Notes: generated from the letters alone by a model not told the origin. 64,000 bases of DNA from Eleusine coracana subsp. coracana (GCA_032690845.1 CM064417.1:25069110-25133109), one strand, 5' to 3'. Shown: positions 22,618-33,758, numbered from the stretch's first letter. Made by a program: numbers and translations.

Positions 22618-22631
22618 TGGCTCTGATACCA
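22618..22631 (-). promoter_or_regulatory. Primer binding site of element A
   Basis: The minus strand reads TGGTATCAGAGCCA, four bases after the LTR end GTGTCA. This complements initiator methionine tRNA. Confidence 0.9.
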
Positions 22632-22635
22632 GCCA

Positions 22636-25600
22636 TGACACCCCTTCTCGGAGGATCGAGGTCGCATCGATGCTGATAACACAGACACTTGATAATATAA
22701 TAGTGATTTAAATTTAAGTCAAATTATTATATCATTGAGTAGTTAAAGTGCAGTGAAATATTACAAGTTCATGAAAGTTTAAAAACAGCATAAGCAAATA
22801 CGAATACTAATATGTGCTCTTGATAATACAGCGGTAGTAATGACTCATGCCCAAGAATCATCACTCTAGCAGCACACAACATTACTGCGACGGCAGCTAA
22901 GACTCCTAGTGGGTAATCCAGCCTTCAGGGACTTGCATGTCCCAAGATAGCACTTCAATAGGCAATTCAATCTCTACATAACCTGAGAACAACATAGGCA
23001 TAAATCCTGAGTACTAATTACTCAACAAGACTTACCCGTCAAAGGACCTGGACATGCATTGGCTCTAATAGGATGGCTGTTTAAAAAGACTTGCACTAAG
23101 CAACCTATTAGTTCTACAAAATTTGAATTTGCCCAAGTTAACTAGGTAGAGCAGAAATGTAACTTTAGTGGAGCAACATAAAATAATGAATCAATACATG
23201 ATGTAAATACACTATAAGAGCAGTAATAATAATCATCAATAACCATGTAATCAACTTTCAGAGTATCATTCGATCTATGCGAAGGCGCAGTGAACAGGCG
23301 TACCCATTTCTATTAGCGACAGACATATACGCACCAATTAAGGTTGTATACGACAACCTTTCGCAATAAAAGAACTTACACCTCAGATCGGGTGTGATGG
23401 TATCGAGTGGGCATGCAGTTTTCTTAAAAGTACTTCGTGGTATGAACCGCCCACTCCAGCAGCAGAAGGGTGTTGGTATTTCTTACGATCACAGATAAAT
23501 CCGCAAGCGCACGGATACAGATGTAGCACTTCACCTAGGAGTATTCTAGGTTATTTAATCATAGGGAACGTATGTGTACTAATCTTCTAAACCAATCCGT
23601 CAAATGACAACAAGAATATGGTAGGCAGAGGGTCGAGAGGATTTATTTGGTCAAGGATCCTATAATAAGGTAGGTTCGGTCTACTACTGCTTACTTCGGG
23701 CACCGGCTTACCCCTGCATCCACAGGCGACTCTGGTCAATAGCTCTACGACATACCCGAACGTGGAGGATTACTAAGGATGGAAAAGGCTGTCTCCATCT
23801 ACTGACTACCTCTAACAAACCATGGGGCACGCGACAAACAAAGTTAACCTCTAGTCTAGACACCACATCTACACTATCAATTACTATCAAAGTCTCGGTA
23901 CCATGCTTATAGAAGACTAAGATATTCTAATTAAATAGAGTGGTGATCCCGTAACCAATAAAGAAAAGAACTAACTGAAATAGGAAACTTAAAATTATTA
24001 GGGAGAATTTTTCTTATCTCCTCCAACAGTTCTCCCTAAAAATAGATCATGGAAATTTTTGATTGGTCCACGTCTGGAGCCACAACAACATTAATTCCCT
24101 TGTAAACATAAATGAGGAGAACTTAGGGTGAGAATAAATTTGTGAGTTGTTTTGGGAAGCTATTTGAGATGGTTTTTAAGATTAAACCCCATTAATTTTA
24201 TTTAAGGAGAGTAAAGTACCGAATGCTACCATGACTTAAATACTAGTAACATAGGTCATTTGGGTGATGTGCAGGTGGGTTTCTAACGAATTTCTAACAA
24301 CCTAATGCATCAATCAAAATAGACACTAGTAGTGATGTTTGAAACTAGCAAAACTTTATAAAGTGACATATGCAAACCGGAACATGCCTTGATCAACACT
24401 GGTGTTATCAACTATAACTTCTTGCTCCTCGTTATTGGGGTCCTGCTGAAAATACGACTCCTGTTCCTGGTTCTCGTTTCCTAATTATGAGCAAAGATGT
24501 CAACGGTACCAAAATAATACTGTAACAGATCATAATATAACAAGTGCAAAATACAGTGGTGTTAAGGTGACAACATCGTTATTAACATGTTCTCGAATCC
24601 ATATGCATGCCAAACATTAGAATTAGAACATGTTCCTATAATTTATAGTAATTTATTTAGTGTTTTAACAAGATAAATAAGTATTAATTATACATTTACA
24701 GAGATATTATTTTATCATTATTATTTAATAAAGTACATCAAGATGAAACTAAAACAATTGGTGTTAGCTCCATTGGATTTTTATTTTATTTACTATGATT
24801 TTTCAAATTTATCAGCCTTTTTCTGTAATTTCCAGTGATTTCTTGTTTTACTATTTAACACATCAATGCTGAGTCAGCGACACGTTGCCGACACGTCACC
24901 TGCCACTACGCGCCACCTCATCACTCCAGCAGCCAGCTCAGCGCCGCCGGGGGGTCACCGGAGTAGAAACGTGAGTCGTCGGAGTTATCATTGCCGGCGT
25001 CTTCGCGCGACGGAATCTCGCCGCGATGGTGTCGGAAGGGTGCGCACATCACGCTGCGTCGGTCGGGGTAATTCGCGAGGACGGAGGTTGGTCGGCGTCG
25101 AGTGGCGGCGGTGACCGGGTTCGGCGAGGTCGCGGAGCGGGTACAGGGCATGCGGGGAGCCCGCGGTCTGGCTCTATAGCGTCATAGCGTCAGGGAGAAG
25201 ACCGGCGTCTAGGATGTAGCTCACGAGAACGAATGGAAGATGGAGCTCGTCGTGAGGCGCAGTTTGGCAGGGACACCGACGGCCACAAAAGACTGGAAAA
25301 ATCGACAAGCGCGAGGACAAAAACCAAAGATATTAGGCTCCGAGGATACGTAGTTAATATAGGGAGCTTTGGTACGAGGAGTTGAACTAAAGCTCACCAC
25401 AGAAATCAAATTTCAGAGAAAACAGAACAGGGGTCGATAGTTGAGCTCAGGAGAAAATGGTTCGATTCAACCCAGGCATTGAAGGACTCTTCGATTGGCC
25501 ACCACGGGAGACACTAGGGGACTCGAGCGCAGCACTTTGAGAGTTTAGTTGCTAGGGAGGCACTGGTGTGGCAACTCGGGCTCGAGCTCGGAGTTCAACA

Positions 25601-26468
25601 ATGGCGATGAGCAGGGGAGGCGAAAATGGGAACGAGGAGAAGCTTAAAGGCCGAGTGAGCTCGGGTTCGGTCGGTCAAAACCCGGAGCGTGGTGCGCGTC
25701 GAATTGGCTCGGTCATCAGGGAGGCAGAGGCGGTTTGGCGCGAGGCGGCAGCGACTCAGCACTTCGGCCATGGCAGCAGCGAGCGGCGGTGACCGGGTGA
25801 CGGTTTTCCCGGCACAAGGCGGGACAGCGAGTGTTGATGCAGTGGGCAGCGGGGCGACGCATGCGCGGCGAAGCCGGGAAGCAGGGAAGCGAGGCAAACG
25901 GCGGAGAAGGCGGGCACGCGCGCGGGCAGTTCTGACCGGCGTCAGTGGCGGGAGGAAGAAGACAAGGCAATTCGCACTAAGGCCCTTCACTTTTTAATTC
26001 CTTGCAAACAAGTCCCTGGTTTCTGTTTTAATTGATTTAAAATACTTCTTGAGGTCCAGTTAATTTGAGATTTTTACACATGGGTCCTGGAAATATTTTT
26101 GAGGCTCTGGTGGGGTCTACTTTGTAGATCAATGATACTTATTTAAAATAAAAAAATCCAAGTGTTAATGATTTCTATGCCTTGATTAATTAATTGGAGC
26201 ATTTCTAAATGTGGTAAAAACCTAATTCTTGGTCTAAAATTATTTTTTATTATTCCCATCATGCTCATGTAATTATTTGGTATATATTGTATAAAGAAAT
26301 TCAAATTTGCTTTACAATATGGTTCATAGGGTTTTTATTTGGCCCAATTGATTTAAATTGATGGGACTCTTATTATTTCATGTGGTACTTTAGCCATACC
26401 TTGTACTTAGTGCACTTGTTAATTAGGATTTAGTACTTGTTAAATAAGGATTAAATACTGGAGTGTCA
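22636..26468 (-). repeat. Element A 5' LTR (right copy)
   Basis: This 3.83 kb LTR has plus-strand ends TGACACCCCTTC and GGAGTGTCA. It shares 23961-26468 with the left LTR, but lacks about 355 bp at 24000 and about 2.3 kb at 24220 relative to it. Its GC-rich sector is 24866-25997. The part 22636-23960 has no counterpart in view because the left LTR is cut by the window. Confidence 0.87.
24866..25997. other. GC-rich sector of LTR A, right copy
   Basis: Counterpart of 3868-5041. Differences include small indels that change which frames are open, so none of the open frames here is conserved as a protein between the two LTRs. Confidence 0.6.
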
Positions 26469-26473
26469 TAGTT

Positions 26474-26652
26474 TGTCGATATGTCCAAGCTCATCCTCGT
26501 GTTGAAGTTGTCCAGGGTGATGGACCCGATATAGCCTCTAAGAAATGTTTCTTAGATATGGAGCATTGGAAGATAATTGCACAGAACCAATCGTTTTTAA
26601 GTTCATTGGCTGTCTCTCAATGCATTGTTGTCTTTGACAAACTAAATGGTTA
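26474..26652 (+). pseudogene. Unidentified open fragment in CACTA 1
   Basis: An open frame of about 59 codons runs from the A insertion point to a stop (CRYVQAHPRVEVVQGDGPD near its start, CIVVFDKLNG at its end). Its amino acid make-up looks protein-like. Its place just inside the CACTA end suggests the tail of a transposon gene or a captured exon. I do not recognise the family. Confidence 0.35.
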
Positions 26653-27092
26653 AATCTTTTTGGTCAACACAGCTGTGTAGAATCTGAAGTAAGCTCTAGT
26701 AGACAATTTGTTGTGTGCCATATGTATCTTTTCAGTGTGATTGTCGGATAAGATGAAGCATATATAATGTATGACTTGTATAATTCCACGGACATGTTTG
26801 TTTTGATACTACTACAATTCCAGTAGGCGTATACATTGACCCAAAAAATACTAGGCTCAATATATGCTGACGTGGGTTCAACCAGATATGATGAACATAA
26901 CAATTCGCTGGATCATAACAAGACTAGGCCCAATGGGTCGTACATATTGTTAGCCCAATAATAATGATTGTAGTGATGGGTCACATTTTCAGTAATTACG
27001 AGCCACAAAAGGCCGAAGCTAGTTCGTGATAGAAATAACGGACCGTAATTTCTAGGCCCACAACCATACCAGCCTTATAAGGGCTTCATATA

Positions 27093-27450
27093 TAGTGACA
27101 AACCTTAAATGGGCTATTCGCCCTATTAAGCAACGGGCCTTTAACAAAGCTAATCTTGCTAGTGACGAAAATATAGTGGTCTATTCAGATCGTTAAGCGG
27201 TGGGTCTGTAAGAAGCTTAATCTTATTAGTGACAAAAATCAATTGGGTTGTTCGGTCTATTAAGCGGCAGGTCTGTAACAAGCTTACACTTGTTAGTGAC
27301 GAAAACAAAATGGGTCGTTCGGCCTTGCTAAGCGACAGGCCTATAACAAGCTTAATGTTGTTAGTGACAATAACGAAATGGGTTATTCAGCCTGTTAAGA
27401 GACGGGTCTTTAATAGGTATGTTCTTGTAGTGACAAAACTAGGTGATGCC
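27093..27450. repeat. CACTA 1 subterminal repeats, ~67-bp period
   Basis: The motif AGTGAC recurs at 27093, 27161, 27228, 27295, 27363 and 27429. Between copies each unit contains a GGGC(T/C)(A/G)TTCG(G/C)CC-like word and a TAAGCGACGGG-like word. Subterminal repeats of this kind bind the transposase in CACTA elements. Confidence 0.88.
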
Positions 27451-27658
27451 ATGTAGGTGTCACGTCGGATGACTCAATGTCATTAATGACGAAATTTGTT
27501 GTCACTAAGTTGTGACGGAAAAAAATGTCGGTAAAAATTTAATAACAGAATAATTTTTTGTCACTAATGACACAGATTGTCAACAAAAATTTTTTATCAC
27601 TAAAATACAATGATAACAAAATTTATGATCTTTCTTTTATCAATGATTTCTTATAGTG

Positions 27659-28349
27659 GTCGTAGGAGTTGCTACCATGTTTCTGCCCTAGCCCGCCACG
27701 GATCCAGGGACCGATGCGAGGCCATGGGCGCGTGCTGCACCGTTGCGCATGTCACCATGGCCCCACCTTGGCCACCGAATTGATGGTTGGTGACCAACCA
27801 GCCAGCCGCCGTTGAATCTCATCCGGTCAGCCAGTCCTCCTCAGCGAAACAGCTATCGTCCGGCAGAAGCGGCAGCACGTCGTCATGGTTGTACTCTGTT
27901 CCCTCGTGCACTGTCGTCAGATTGACCCCCATCTCGTGCCCACAAGTTGCGGCTCCCTCGTTTCCCCTTCTCTAATAAGCTCGCTTGTTGTGACGCTACA
28001 CAAAGTTGCCACGGACACGTTGTCCAAGGAGGAAGGGTCCAAGTTAGCCTCACACATGGACCGCGACCTCGCCATGATCGTCTAGGCCACCAGCCCACGG
28101 GCTGCAATGTCAGCCCACCTCTCGAGATGGCACCTAGGTGGCGGCGATGCCATTTTGTCCATGATTGGTGCCACATACCATGACCGGACGCGATAAAGAC
28201 AACAAGAGGCGCGTGTCACTTCCGTAGGATATCCACGACAATCAAAATTCTGTGATGAATGCTAGGCTAAGCTGCATCTACTTCATATTTTTTGTATCGT
28301 ATGTGTACCGGTTTACTGTGTATACTTGCTACTAATCCTATAGCTGACG
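27659..28349. other. Unassigned GC-rich segment between CACTA elements
   Basis: GC-rich sequence with open frames on both strands (for example minus 27883-28176 and plus 27787-27975). None contains a motif I recognise and both strands are equally open, as expected from composition alone. It could be a remnant of host sequence or of a captured gene. Confidence 0.4.
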
Positions 28350-28352
28350 GGA
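28350..28352. repeat. Target site duplication of CACTA E (GGA)
   Basis: GGA directly precedes the left terminus CA (28353) and is repeated at 38325-38327 directly after the right terminus. CACTA elements make 3-bp duplications. Confidence 0.7.
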
Positions 28353-28354
28353 CA

Positions 28355-29123
28355 TCTCTACTATTAAAAGAGGTGGCGTCGTCCATCCCGATAGTTTTTT
28401 CGTGCATGTATGTTTTTCCGTATCCGTGACCGTACGCGGTATAGAGTTTTAGAATTGTGCTCATGAGTTTTGGTAGCGTGGTAGGTGGTCTGGAGTTTGT
28501 ATTCCGATCGTTTGGAGTCGGAGTAGGAGAGACTCGATCTTTCAATCAAATTGTCATTTAGATTCGACTCACCTATAATCTATGACAACATCCATTGGTG
28601 CCTCTACTAGGAGCCCTCCACGGACACATGCATGGATGTAGAATGCCGCAAATAAACTGACACCACATCATCGCGATGCCCATCATCCAACTCCTCGCCA
28701 CCCATTCCCGCGCTTCTCCCGCCATCCGCGGATGACGCTGCAGCACCAGCCACCACAAGGAACACTGTCGGCTACGCGCCTACGCGGTTGACATGGAGTG
28801 ATGGCTTCGGGAGTGACCATCCCATCCACGGGCTGTAGAGATACAGGCAGTGACGTATTGCTGGGGAGGCGGGGGAGTGGCCGCAACATTCACGTGGTGA
28901 GCTGGTGCGGCAAGCGTGCGGTAGGTAAGTCGATGGGGCTTTCATGTGGTCAGTTGATGCCGCAAGTAGAAGTAGTAACAAGCTAATTGCTAAAAATACC
29001 GATATCCTTGCAACTTGTAATATGCCCGTATGTTGCCTACGGACATAACTTACATGCATATTATTTTTTTAAGCCTTTGTGCCCGTGTGAGTTGGGTCAT
29101 TAGTATCATTGTCTCTCTACAAT
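28355..29123 (+). repeat. H1 tandem unit 1
   Basis: This unit starts at the Helitron 5' terminus. It contains a body of about 650 bp and ends with an inverted copy of the H1 3' terminus (about 29013-29121). On the minus strand it carries the hydrophobic ISVFLAISLLLLLLAAST reading frame (about 28930-29010), followed by a frameshift from a small insertion near 28925. Confidence 0.85.
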
Positions 29124-29865
29124 CTATTAAAAGAGGTGGCGTCGTCCGTTCCGATTATTCTGCCCCGATAGTTTTTTCGTTCACGTATGTTTTTCCATAT
29201 CTGTGAATCGTGCTCGTGAGTTTTGGTAGGGACGTAGGTGGTCTGGAGTTTGTATTCCGATCGTTTGGAGTCGGAGTCAGAAAGACTTGATCTTTCAATC
29301 AAATTGCCGTTTTGATTCGACTCACCTCTAATCTACGATGACATCCATTGGTACCTCTACTGGGAGCCCTCCACGGACACATGCATAGATGTAGAATGCC
29401 GCAAATAAACTGACACCACATCATCGCGATGCCCATCATCCACCTCCTCGCCACCCACTCCCGCGCTTCTCACGCCCTCCGCGGAGGATGCTGCAGCACC
29501 AGCCACCGCAAGGAACACTATCGGCTACGCGCCTACACGGTTGACATGGAGTGATGGCTTTGGGAGTGACCATCCCATGCACGGGCTGTAGAGATCCAGG
29601 CGTTGACCTGTTGCGGGAGAGGCGGTGGAGTGGCCGCAGCATTCGTGTGGTGAGCTAGTGCGGCAAGCGTGTGGTAAGCCGGTGGGGCTTTCATGTGGTC
29701 AGTTGATGCCGCAAGCAGAATCAGTAACAAGCTAATTGCTAAAAATATCCTTGCAACTTGTAATATGTCCGTATGTTACTACGGACATAACTTACATGCA
29801 TATTATTTTTTTAAGCCTTTGTGCCCCTGTGAGTTGGATCATTAGTATCATTGTCTCTCTACAAT
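29124..29865 (+). repeat. H1 tandem unit 2
   Basis: The unit starts CTATTAAAAGAGGTGG and ends with an inverted H1 3' terminus (29755-29864). There the hairpin is perfect: TGTCCGTA, loop TGTTAC, TACGGACA. The minus-strand hydrophobic frame is open here for 65 codons or more (29533-29745); a 6-bp deletion removes two codons and keeps the frame. Confidence 0.85.
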
Positions 29866-30634
29866 CTATTAAAAGAGGTGGCATCGTCCGCCTCAATTAT
29901 TCGGCTCTGATAGTTTTTTTCACGTATGTTTTTCCGTATCCGTGACCATACGCGGTATAGAGTTTTGGAATTGTGCTCGTGAGTTTTGGTAGCATTATAG
30001 GTGGTCTGGAGTTTGTATTCTGATCGTTTGGAGTCAGAGTCGGAGAGACTCGATCTTTCAATCAAATTGCCATTTTGATTCGACTCACCTCAAATCTACG
30101 ACGACATCCATTGGTGCCTCTACTGGGAGCCCTCCACGGACACATGCATGGATGCAGAATGCCGCAAATAAGCTGACACCATATCATCATGATGCCCATC
30201 ATCCACCTCCTCGCCACCCACTCCCGCGCTTCTCGTGCCCTCCGCGGAGGACGCTGCAGCACCAGCCTCTGCAAGAAACACTGTCGACTACGCGCCTACG
30301 CGGTTAACATGGAGTGATGGCTTCGGGAGTGACCATCCCATGCACGGGCTATAGAGATCCAGGCGTTGACCTGTTGCGGGGGAGGCAGGGGAGTGGCTGC
30401 AGCATTCGCGTGGTGAGCTGGTGCGGCAAGCATGCGGTAAGCCGGTGGGGCTTTCATATGGTCAGTTGATGCTGCAAGCAGAAGCAGTAACAAGCTAATT
30501 GCTAAAAATACCGATATCTTTACAACTTGCAATATGCCCGTATGTTGTTACGAGCATAACTTACATGCATATTATTTTTTTAAGTCTTTGTGCCCCTGTG
30601 AGTTGGGTCATTAGTATAATTGTCTCTCTACAAT
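29866..30634 (+). repeat. H1 tandem unit 3
   Basis: Same layout as unit 2, with the inverted H1 3' terminus at 30527-30633. The minus-strand frame 30296-30532 is open for 78 codons, from a hydrophobic start to a Pro/Ala/His-rich tail. No ATG precedes it in frame nearby. Confidence 0.85.
30296..30532 (-). CDS. Hypothetical signal-peptide-like ORF, repeated in H1 units
   Basis: This is the longest of four related frames on the minus strand of the tandem units. The N-terminus is a strong hydrophobic segment (ISVFLAISLLLLLLAAST), as in a secretory signal peptide, followed by a Pro/Ala/His-rich stretch (AHHANAAATPLPPPQQVNAW). The frame has no ATG at its N-terminus; TTG or GTG would be needed. In unit 1 the upstream ATG comes from the inverted Helitron terminus. 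Two units keep it open, one has a frameshift and one a stop. The likeliest origin is a captured exon of a small secreted protein gene. I do not recognise the family, and expression is unproven. Confidence 0.25.
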   Translation of the reverse strand: MQVVKISVFLAISLLLLLLAASTDHMKAPPAYRMLAAPAHHANAAATPLPPPQQVNAWISIARAWDGHSRSHHSMLTA

Positions 30635-31298
30635 CTATTAAAAGAGGTGGCGTGGTCCGTCCCTATTATTCTGTCCCGATAGTTTTTTCGTCCACGTATG
30701 TTTTTCCGTATCATGACCGTACATGGTATAGAGTTTTGGAATTGTGCTCGTGAGTTTTTGTAGCGTTGTAGGTGATCTGGAGTTTGTATTCCGATCGTTT
30801 GGAGTCGGAGTCACTCGATCTTTCAATCAAATTGTCGTTTTGATTCGACTCACCTCTAATCTACGACGACATCCATTGGTGCCTCTACTGGGAACCCTCC
30901 ACGGACACATGCATGGATGCAGAATGCCATAAATAAACTGACACCATATCATCGCGATGCCCATCATCCACCTCCTCTCCACCCACTCCCGCGCTTCTCG
31001 CGCCCTCCGCGGAGGACGCTGCAGCACCAGCCACCGTAAGGAACACTGTCGGCTACGCGCCTACGCGGTTGATATGGAGTGATAGCTTCGGGATTGACCA
31101 TCCCATGCACGGGCTATAGAGATCCAGGCGTTGACCTGTTACGAGGGAGGCGAGGGAGTGGCCGCAGTATTCGCGTGGTGAGCTGGTGCGGCAAGCGTGC
31201 GGTAAGCCGGCCGGGCTTTCATGTGGTTAGTTGATGCCGCAAGCAGAAGCAGTAACAAACTAATTGCTAAAAATACCAATATCCTTGCAACTTGCAAG
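30635..31298 (+). repeat. H1 tandem unit 4
   Basis: The last unit lacks the inverted 3' terminus and ends at CTTGCAACTTGCAAG, where sequence unique to H1 begins. The minus-strand hydrophobic frame is recognisable but has a stop (TAA for CAA) in its middle near 31140. Confidence 0.83.
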
Positions 31299-32791
31299 TT
31301 CATTTTCAGTTCGTGATCAAAGGTTTCAGTTCGTGAAGGTCAGGCAATGGCAACATCGATCCATCAACCTGCGGTTCGACCTCCAGCCAATCAATATCTG
31401 CAGGTAGTCTTGCTGCTGTTTTCAATTCAACACATATTGGTTTGTAATTTCAGGTTTGGAATCTTTAAATTACATGGTTATTTGAAATATATCAAGCGTG
31501 TTTTATATAATGAACAAATAGTTATTTCTTCCGGTCAATATACGTAGCTGATGCAAAGCTTTGGCATAAATTCCTGCCAATTTCATGCAGTTAAGGGAGC
31601 AAAGTAATTGCATATATTAATTACGTATAAATACTTGTTCTTAGTGCCGATATCTGTTTTATTTCAGTTTGAGTTCAATTTTCATTTGTTCATGAGTTAA
31701 GCTCGTGCCTTTGTTTGTTTCAAATCGGGACCTGCATTGAGTTTCTTGAAAATGCCTACACTGCTGCTGCAGATAACGTTGAGTTCAAGAGAAGTGCAAG
31801 AACGACGAGAAGCTGGACAGGAGCAAGTCTGTCCGCATATTCTTTGAGGTGCAATTATTGTACTTTGAATATGACTTTTTTCTTTTGAGAGGCCAAATCT
31901 GATCCATTTTGTAAAATGAATGCAATTCTCTACTGTCCCAATGAAGGATGGACAATATTTGAAAACACGTGTATAGACTTGATGCAGAAATTGATCGAGC
32001 TCTAAGGTTGACGACCTTTTTAAGTGGCTTTGTGACATTTTTGTTAGGCTAAAAGTGCTTTTTTTTCAAAAACTATTTGACGTTACTCAGAGTGAATGAA
32101 TATCATAGTAGTAGAGTATCTCTAGAAATTGCCGTGTTTTTATTGTTGATTCATCATTAATAGGTTTCTTTCCAAATTGACAAATGATGTTTAACTCTTT
32201 TACCCTACAGTTCTGAAATTTACAATTCAAGAATGCTCACAAGTTTGCTTTATCAAGTTACGATTCCCTGGTAGCTTCACGTTCTGCCGGGAGATCCTGG
32301 ACAAGCAAGAAGAGTCCTGCGCTGGCTGCTGTTCTAATAAGTTCTTGAAAGTCCATGAGGGTTGGCATGAGATTCGCTGAGCTGAATCAGAGCGTATGAC
32401 TTTACCTCCTAAACCTACTACTGGACAAACAAGAGTTTCACCTGTTTCTACATAAGTGAAAACAAACAATATAGAGGCCAGGTGATCTACATGTGCAATT
32501 AGCAAGCTAACTAAAAAACTGAAATAAAAAACTAAAAAAATGCCATCACCACCATGCCAAGGGCTGCGGCCACACTGCCAACATGTACACATAACTGGAC
32601 AGCAAGGGATTTCACGGGGAATCAGGGATGCCTAATCTTGTGCGGTGCAAGCTTATTTCTGTTTTGCATAAAACGAATCGTTTATGAGCTGGTTGGTCTG
32701 AACTCCTATAATATTGAGTATAAATAGACTTAAAAGTGCCTATAGGATAAGAGCTGATCTCATGGCTGCCAATAAATTTTAACAATTCTGA
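31299..32791. other. Unassigned interior of Helitron H1
   Basis: AT-rich sequence with short exon-like pieces, for example ATGGCAACATCGATCC near 31347 ending at a CAG/GTAG junction near 31403, and a purine-rich block at 31772-31848 between CAG and a GTGCAA junction. These look like captured exon fragments, but none is long enough to name. Open frames on the minus strand (31697-32038, 32227-32592) show no known motif. Confidence 0.35.
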
Positions 32792-32799
32792 ACATGGAC

Positions 32800-33200
32800 C
32801 AGGGTTAATCGGTCGGTTAACCTATTTAACCGACAAACCGGTCCGGGCCGGTTATCCTAGCCGGCCGGTTAACCCTCGGTTTTGATTTAAAATTTCTTAA
32901 AATTTGAAAAAAAATCATATCAGACCAAACCGATGAAACTGACCTATTAATCAGGCTAACCGGTCGGTTAACCGGTAAAACCGACAAAGACCGGTATATT
33001 TAAATTTAAAAATATATATTCAAAAATATATCAATAAAACAGATCTAACCGACTGGTTAACCTGTATAACTGGTCGGTTAACGGGAAGCTGACCGTATGC
33101 CAACCAAAATGGATTTTGTTCAGGTAACCGACTGGTTATCCGGTTAACCGGTGAACTGGGCTCGATCGATATACCTACCTAAACGGTTATGTCATCCTTG
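32800..33200. mobile_element. hAT-like MITE with 8-bp target duplication
   Basis: The element begins CAGGGTTAATCGG and its reverse end begins CAAGGATGACATA; both sides are flanked by the exact octamer ACATGGAC (32792-32799 and 33201-33208). An 8-bp duplication and CA(G/A)GG-type ends are typical of hAT transposons. The interior is full of GGTTAACCGG-like palindromic words in both orientations. There is no coding capacity. Confidence 0.8.
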
Positions 33201-33208
33201 ACATGGAC

Positions 33209-33640
33209 CTAATGCCTATAGGATAAGAGTTGATCCGATGGCTGGCAGTAAATGTTATCCCTAAAAGTGCCAGCTAGGATTTGCTCGCATTCTGCTGGCA
33301 GAAAGAGGTATGCTTTTTTTTTAAATTTTCCTAGCAAACATAGTTGAAACTGGACATGATAAAGTCACTAAGAGCAGAAATAGAGAGAAATAGCATCATG
33401 ATAAAGTCACAGAATGCTCATGCACGTTTCAGCATTTTATTTATGTTTCAGGTCATCTAATAACATCCAGTAAACCCATATCTGAATTGTTTGTCTATTC
33501 GATGAGGCAATTTGAAACCCTGAATGGATTTATTATGATCTTTCAAGAACAGATTTTCTGTATGATATGAAACTCAAACGTATTCTAAACAGTTTTTAAA
33601 CCACCTGAAACGGGTTGTTATTTGACATTCAGATTGTCAT
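33209..33640. other. H1 interior after the MITE
   Basis: No gene is visible. The start (33213-33262, TGCCTATAGGATAAGAG) repeats a stretch at 32737-32790, so the MITE sits between two copies of a roughly 50-bp direct repeat. Confidence 0.45.
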
Positions 33641-33649
33641 TATAAGTAC

Positions 33650-33758
33650 TAGTGGAGTAGACAACGATACTAATGACCCAACTCACAGAGGCACAAAGGC
33701 TTAAAAAAATAATATGCATGTAAGTTATGTCTATAGCAATATACGAGCATATTACTAG
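33650..33758 (+). repeat. H1 3'-terminal segment, inverted relative to copies in units 1-3
   Basis: GATACTAATGACCCAACTCA is followed by ATATGCATGTAAGTTATG, the degenerate hairpin and CTAG. The reverse complement of this ~105-bp segment ends each of tandem units 1-3. It defines the 3' end of H1. Confidence 0.85.

Larger units (their letters stand above)
1..26468 (-). mobile_element. Element A: Ty3/gypsy chromovirus (Del/Tekay-like), nested and decayed
   Basis: This is a large LTR retrotransposon on the minus strand. Reading right to left it has a 5' LTR (22636-26468), a tRNA-iMet primer site (22618-22631), gag (20369 to about 15790), protease, reverse transcriptase, RNase H, integrase and chromodomain (to about 5609), a polypurine tract (5515-5530) and a 3' LTR (1-5514, cut by the window start). 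The domain order PR-RT-RH-IN-chromodomain is that of chromoviruses, and the 3.8 kb LTR suits the Del/Tekay lineage. Three later insertions break it: B (6285-13131), D (16138-19589) and a solo LTR (20618-21541). Frameshifts and stops occur throughout, so it is dead. The expected target duplication to the right is TAGTT (26469-26473); its partner lies outside the window. Confidence 0.88.
26469..27658. mobile_element. CACTA element 1, right-hand end
   Basis: The right terminus TTTCTTATAGTG (27647-27658) is the inverted form of the CACTATAAGAAA end typical of CACTA (En/Spm) transposons. Inside it lies the expected subterminal repeat zone (27093-27450). The left side is cut at 26468 by the element A LTR, which therefore inserted into this transposon. 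The other half would be expected beyond the left LTR, outside the window. Confidence 0.75.
28355..33758 (+). mobile_element. Helitron H1 with internal tandem array
   Basis: The 5' end is TCTCTACTATTAAAAG (28355-28370), a classic grass Helitron start. The 3' end is ATATTACTAG (to 33758), preceded by a decayed version of the hairpin seen in its internal copies. Insertion lies between A (28354) and T (33759), as Helitrons require, with no duplication. Inside are four tandem units (28355-31298), then 2.3 kb of mostly unassigned sequence with a MITE. No Rep/helicase domain is visible, so it was non-autonomous. Confidence 0.78.

Noticed and set aside
24866..25997. GC-rich open frames in the right LTR
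   Set aside because: Same reason as for the left LTR; no frame is conserved between the pair.
33650..33758. Treating this segment as an independent inverted MITE
   Set aside because: Its end coincides with a Helitron-type CTAG terminus with A/T flanks and with the broken CACTA terminus, so it is better explained as the H1 3' end.
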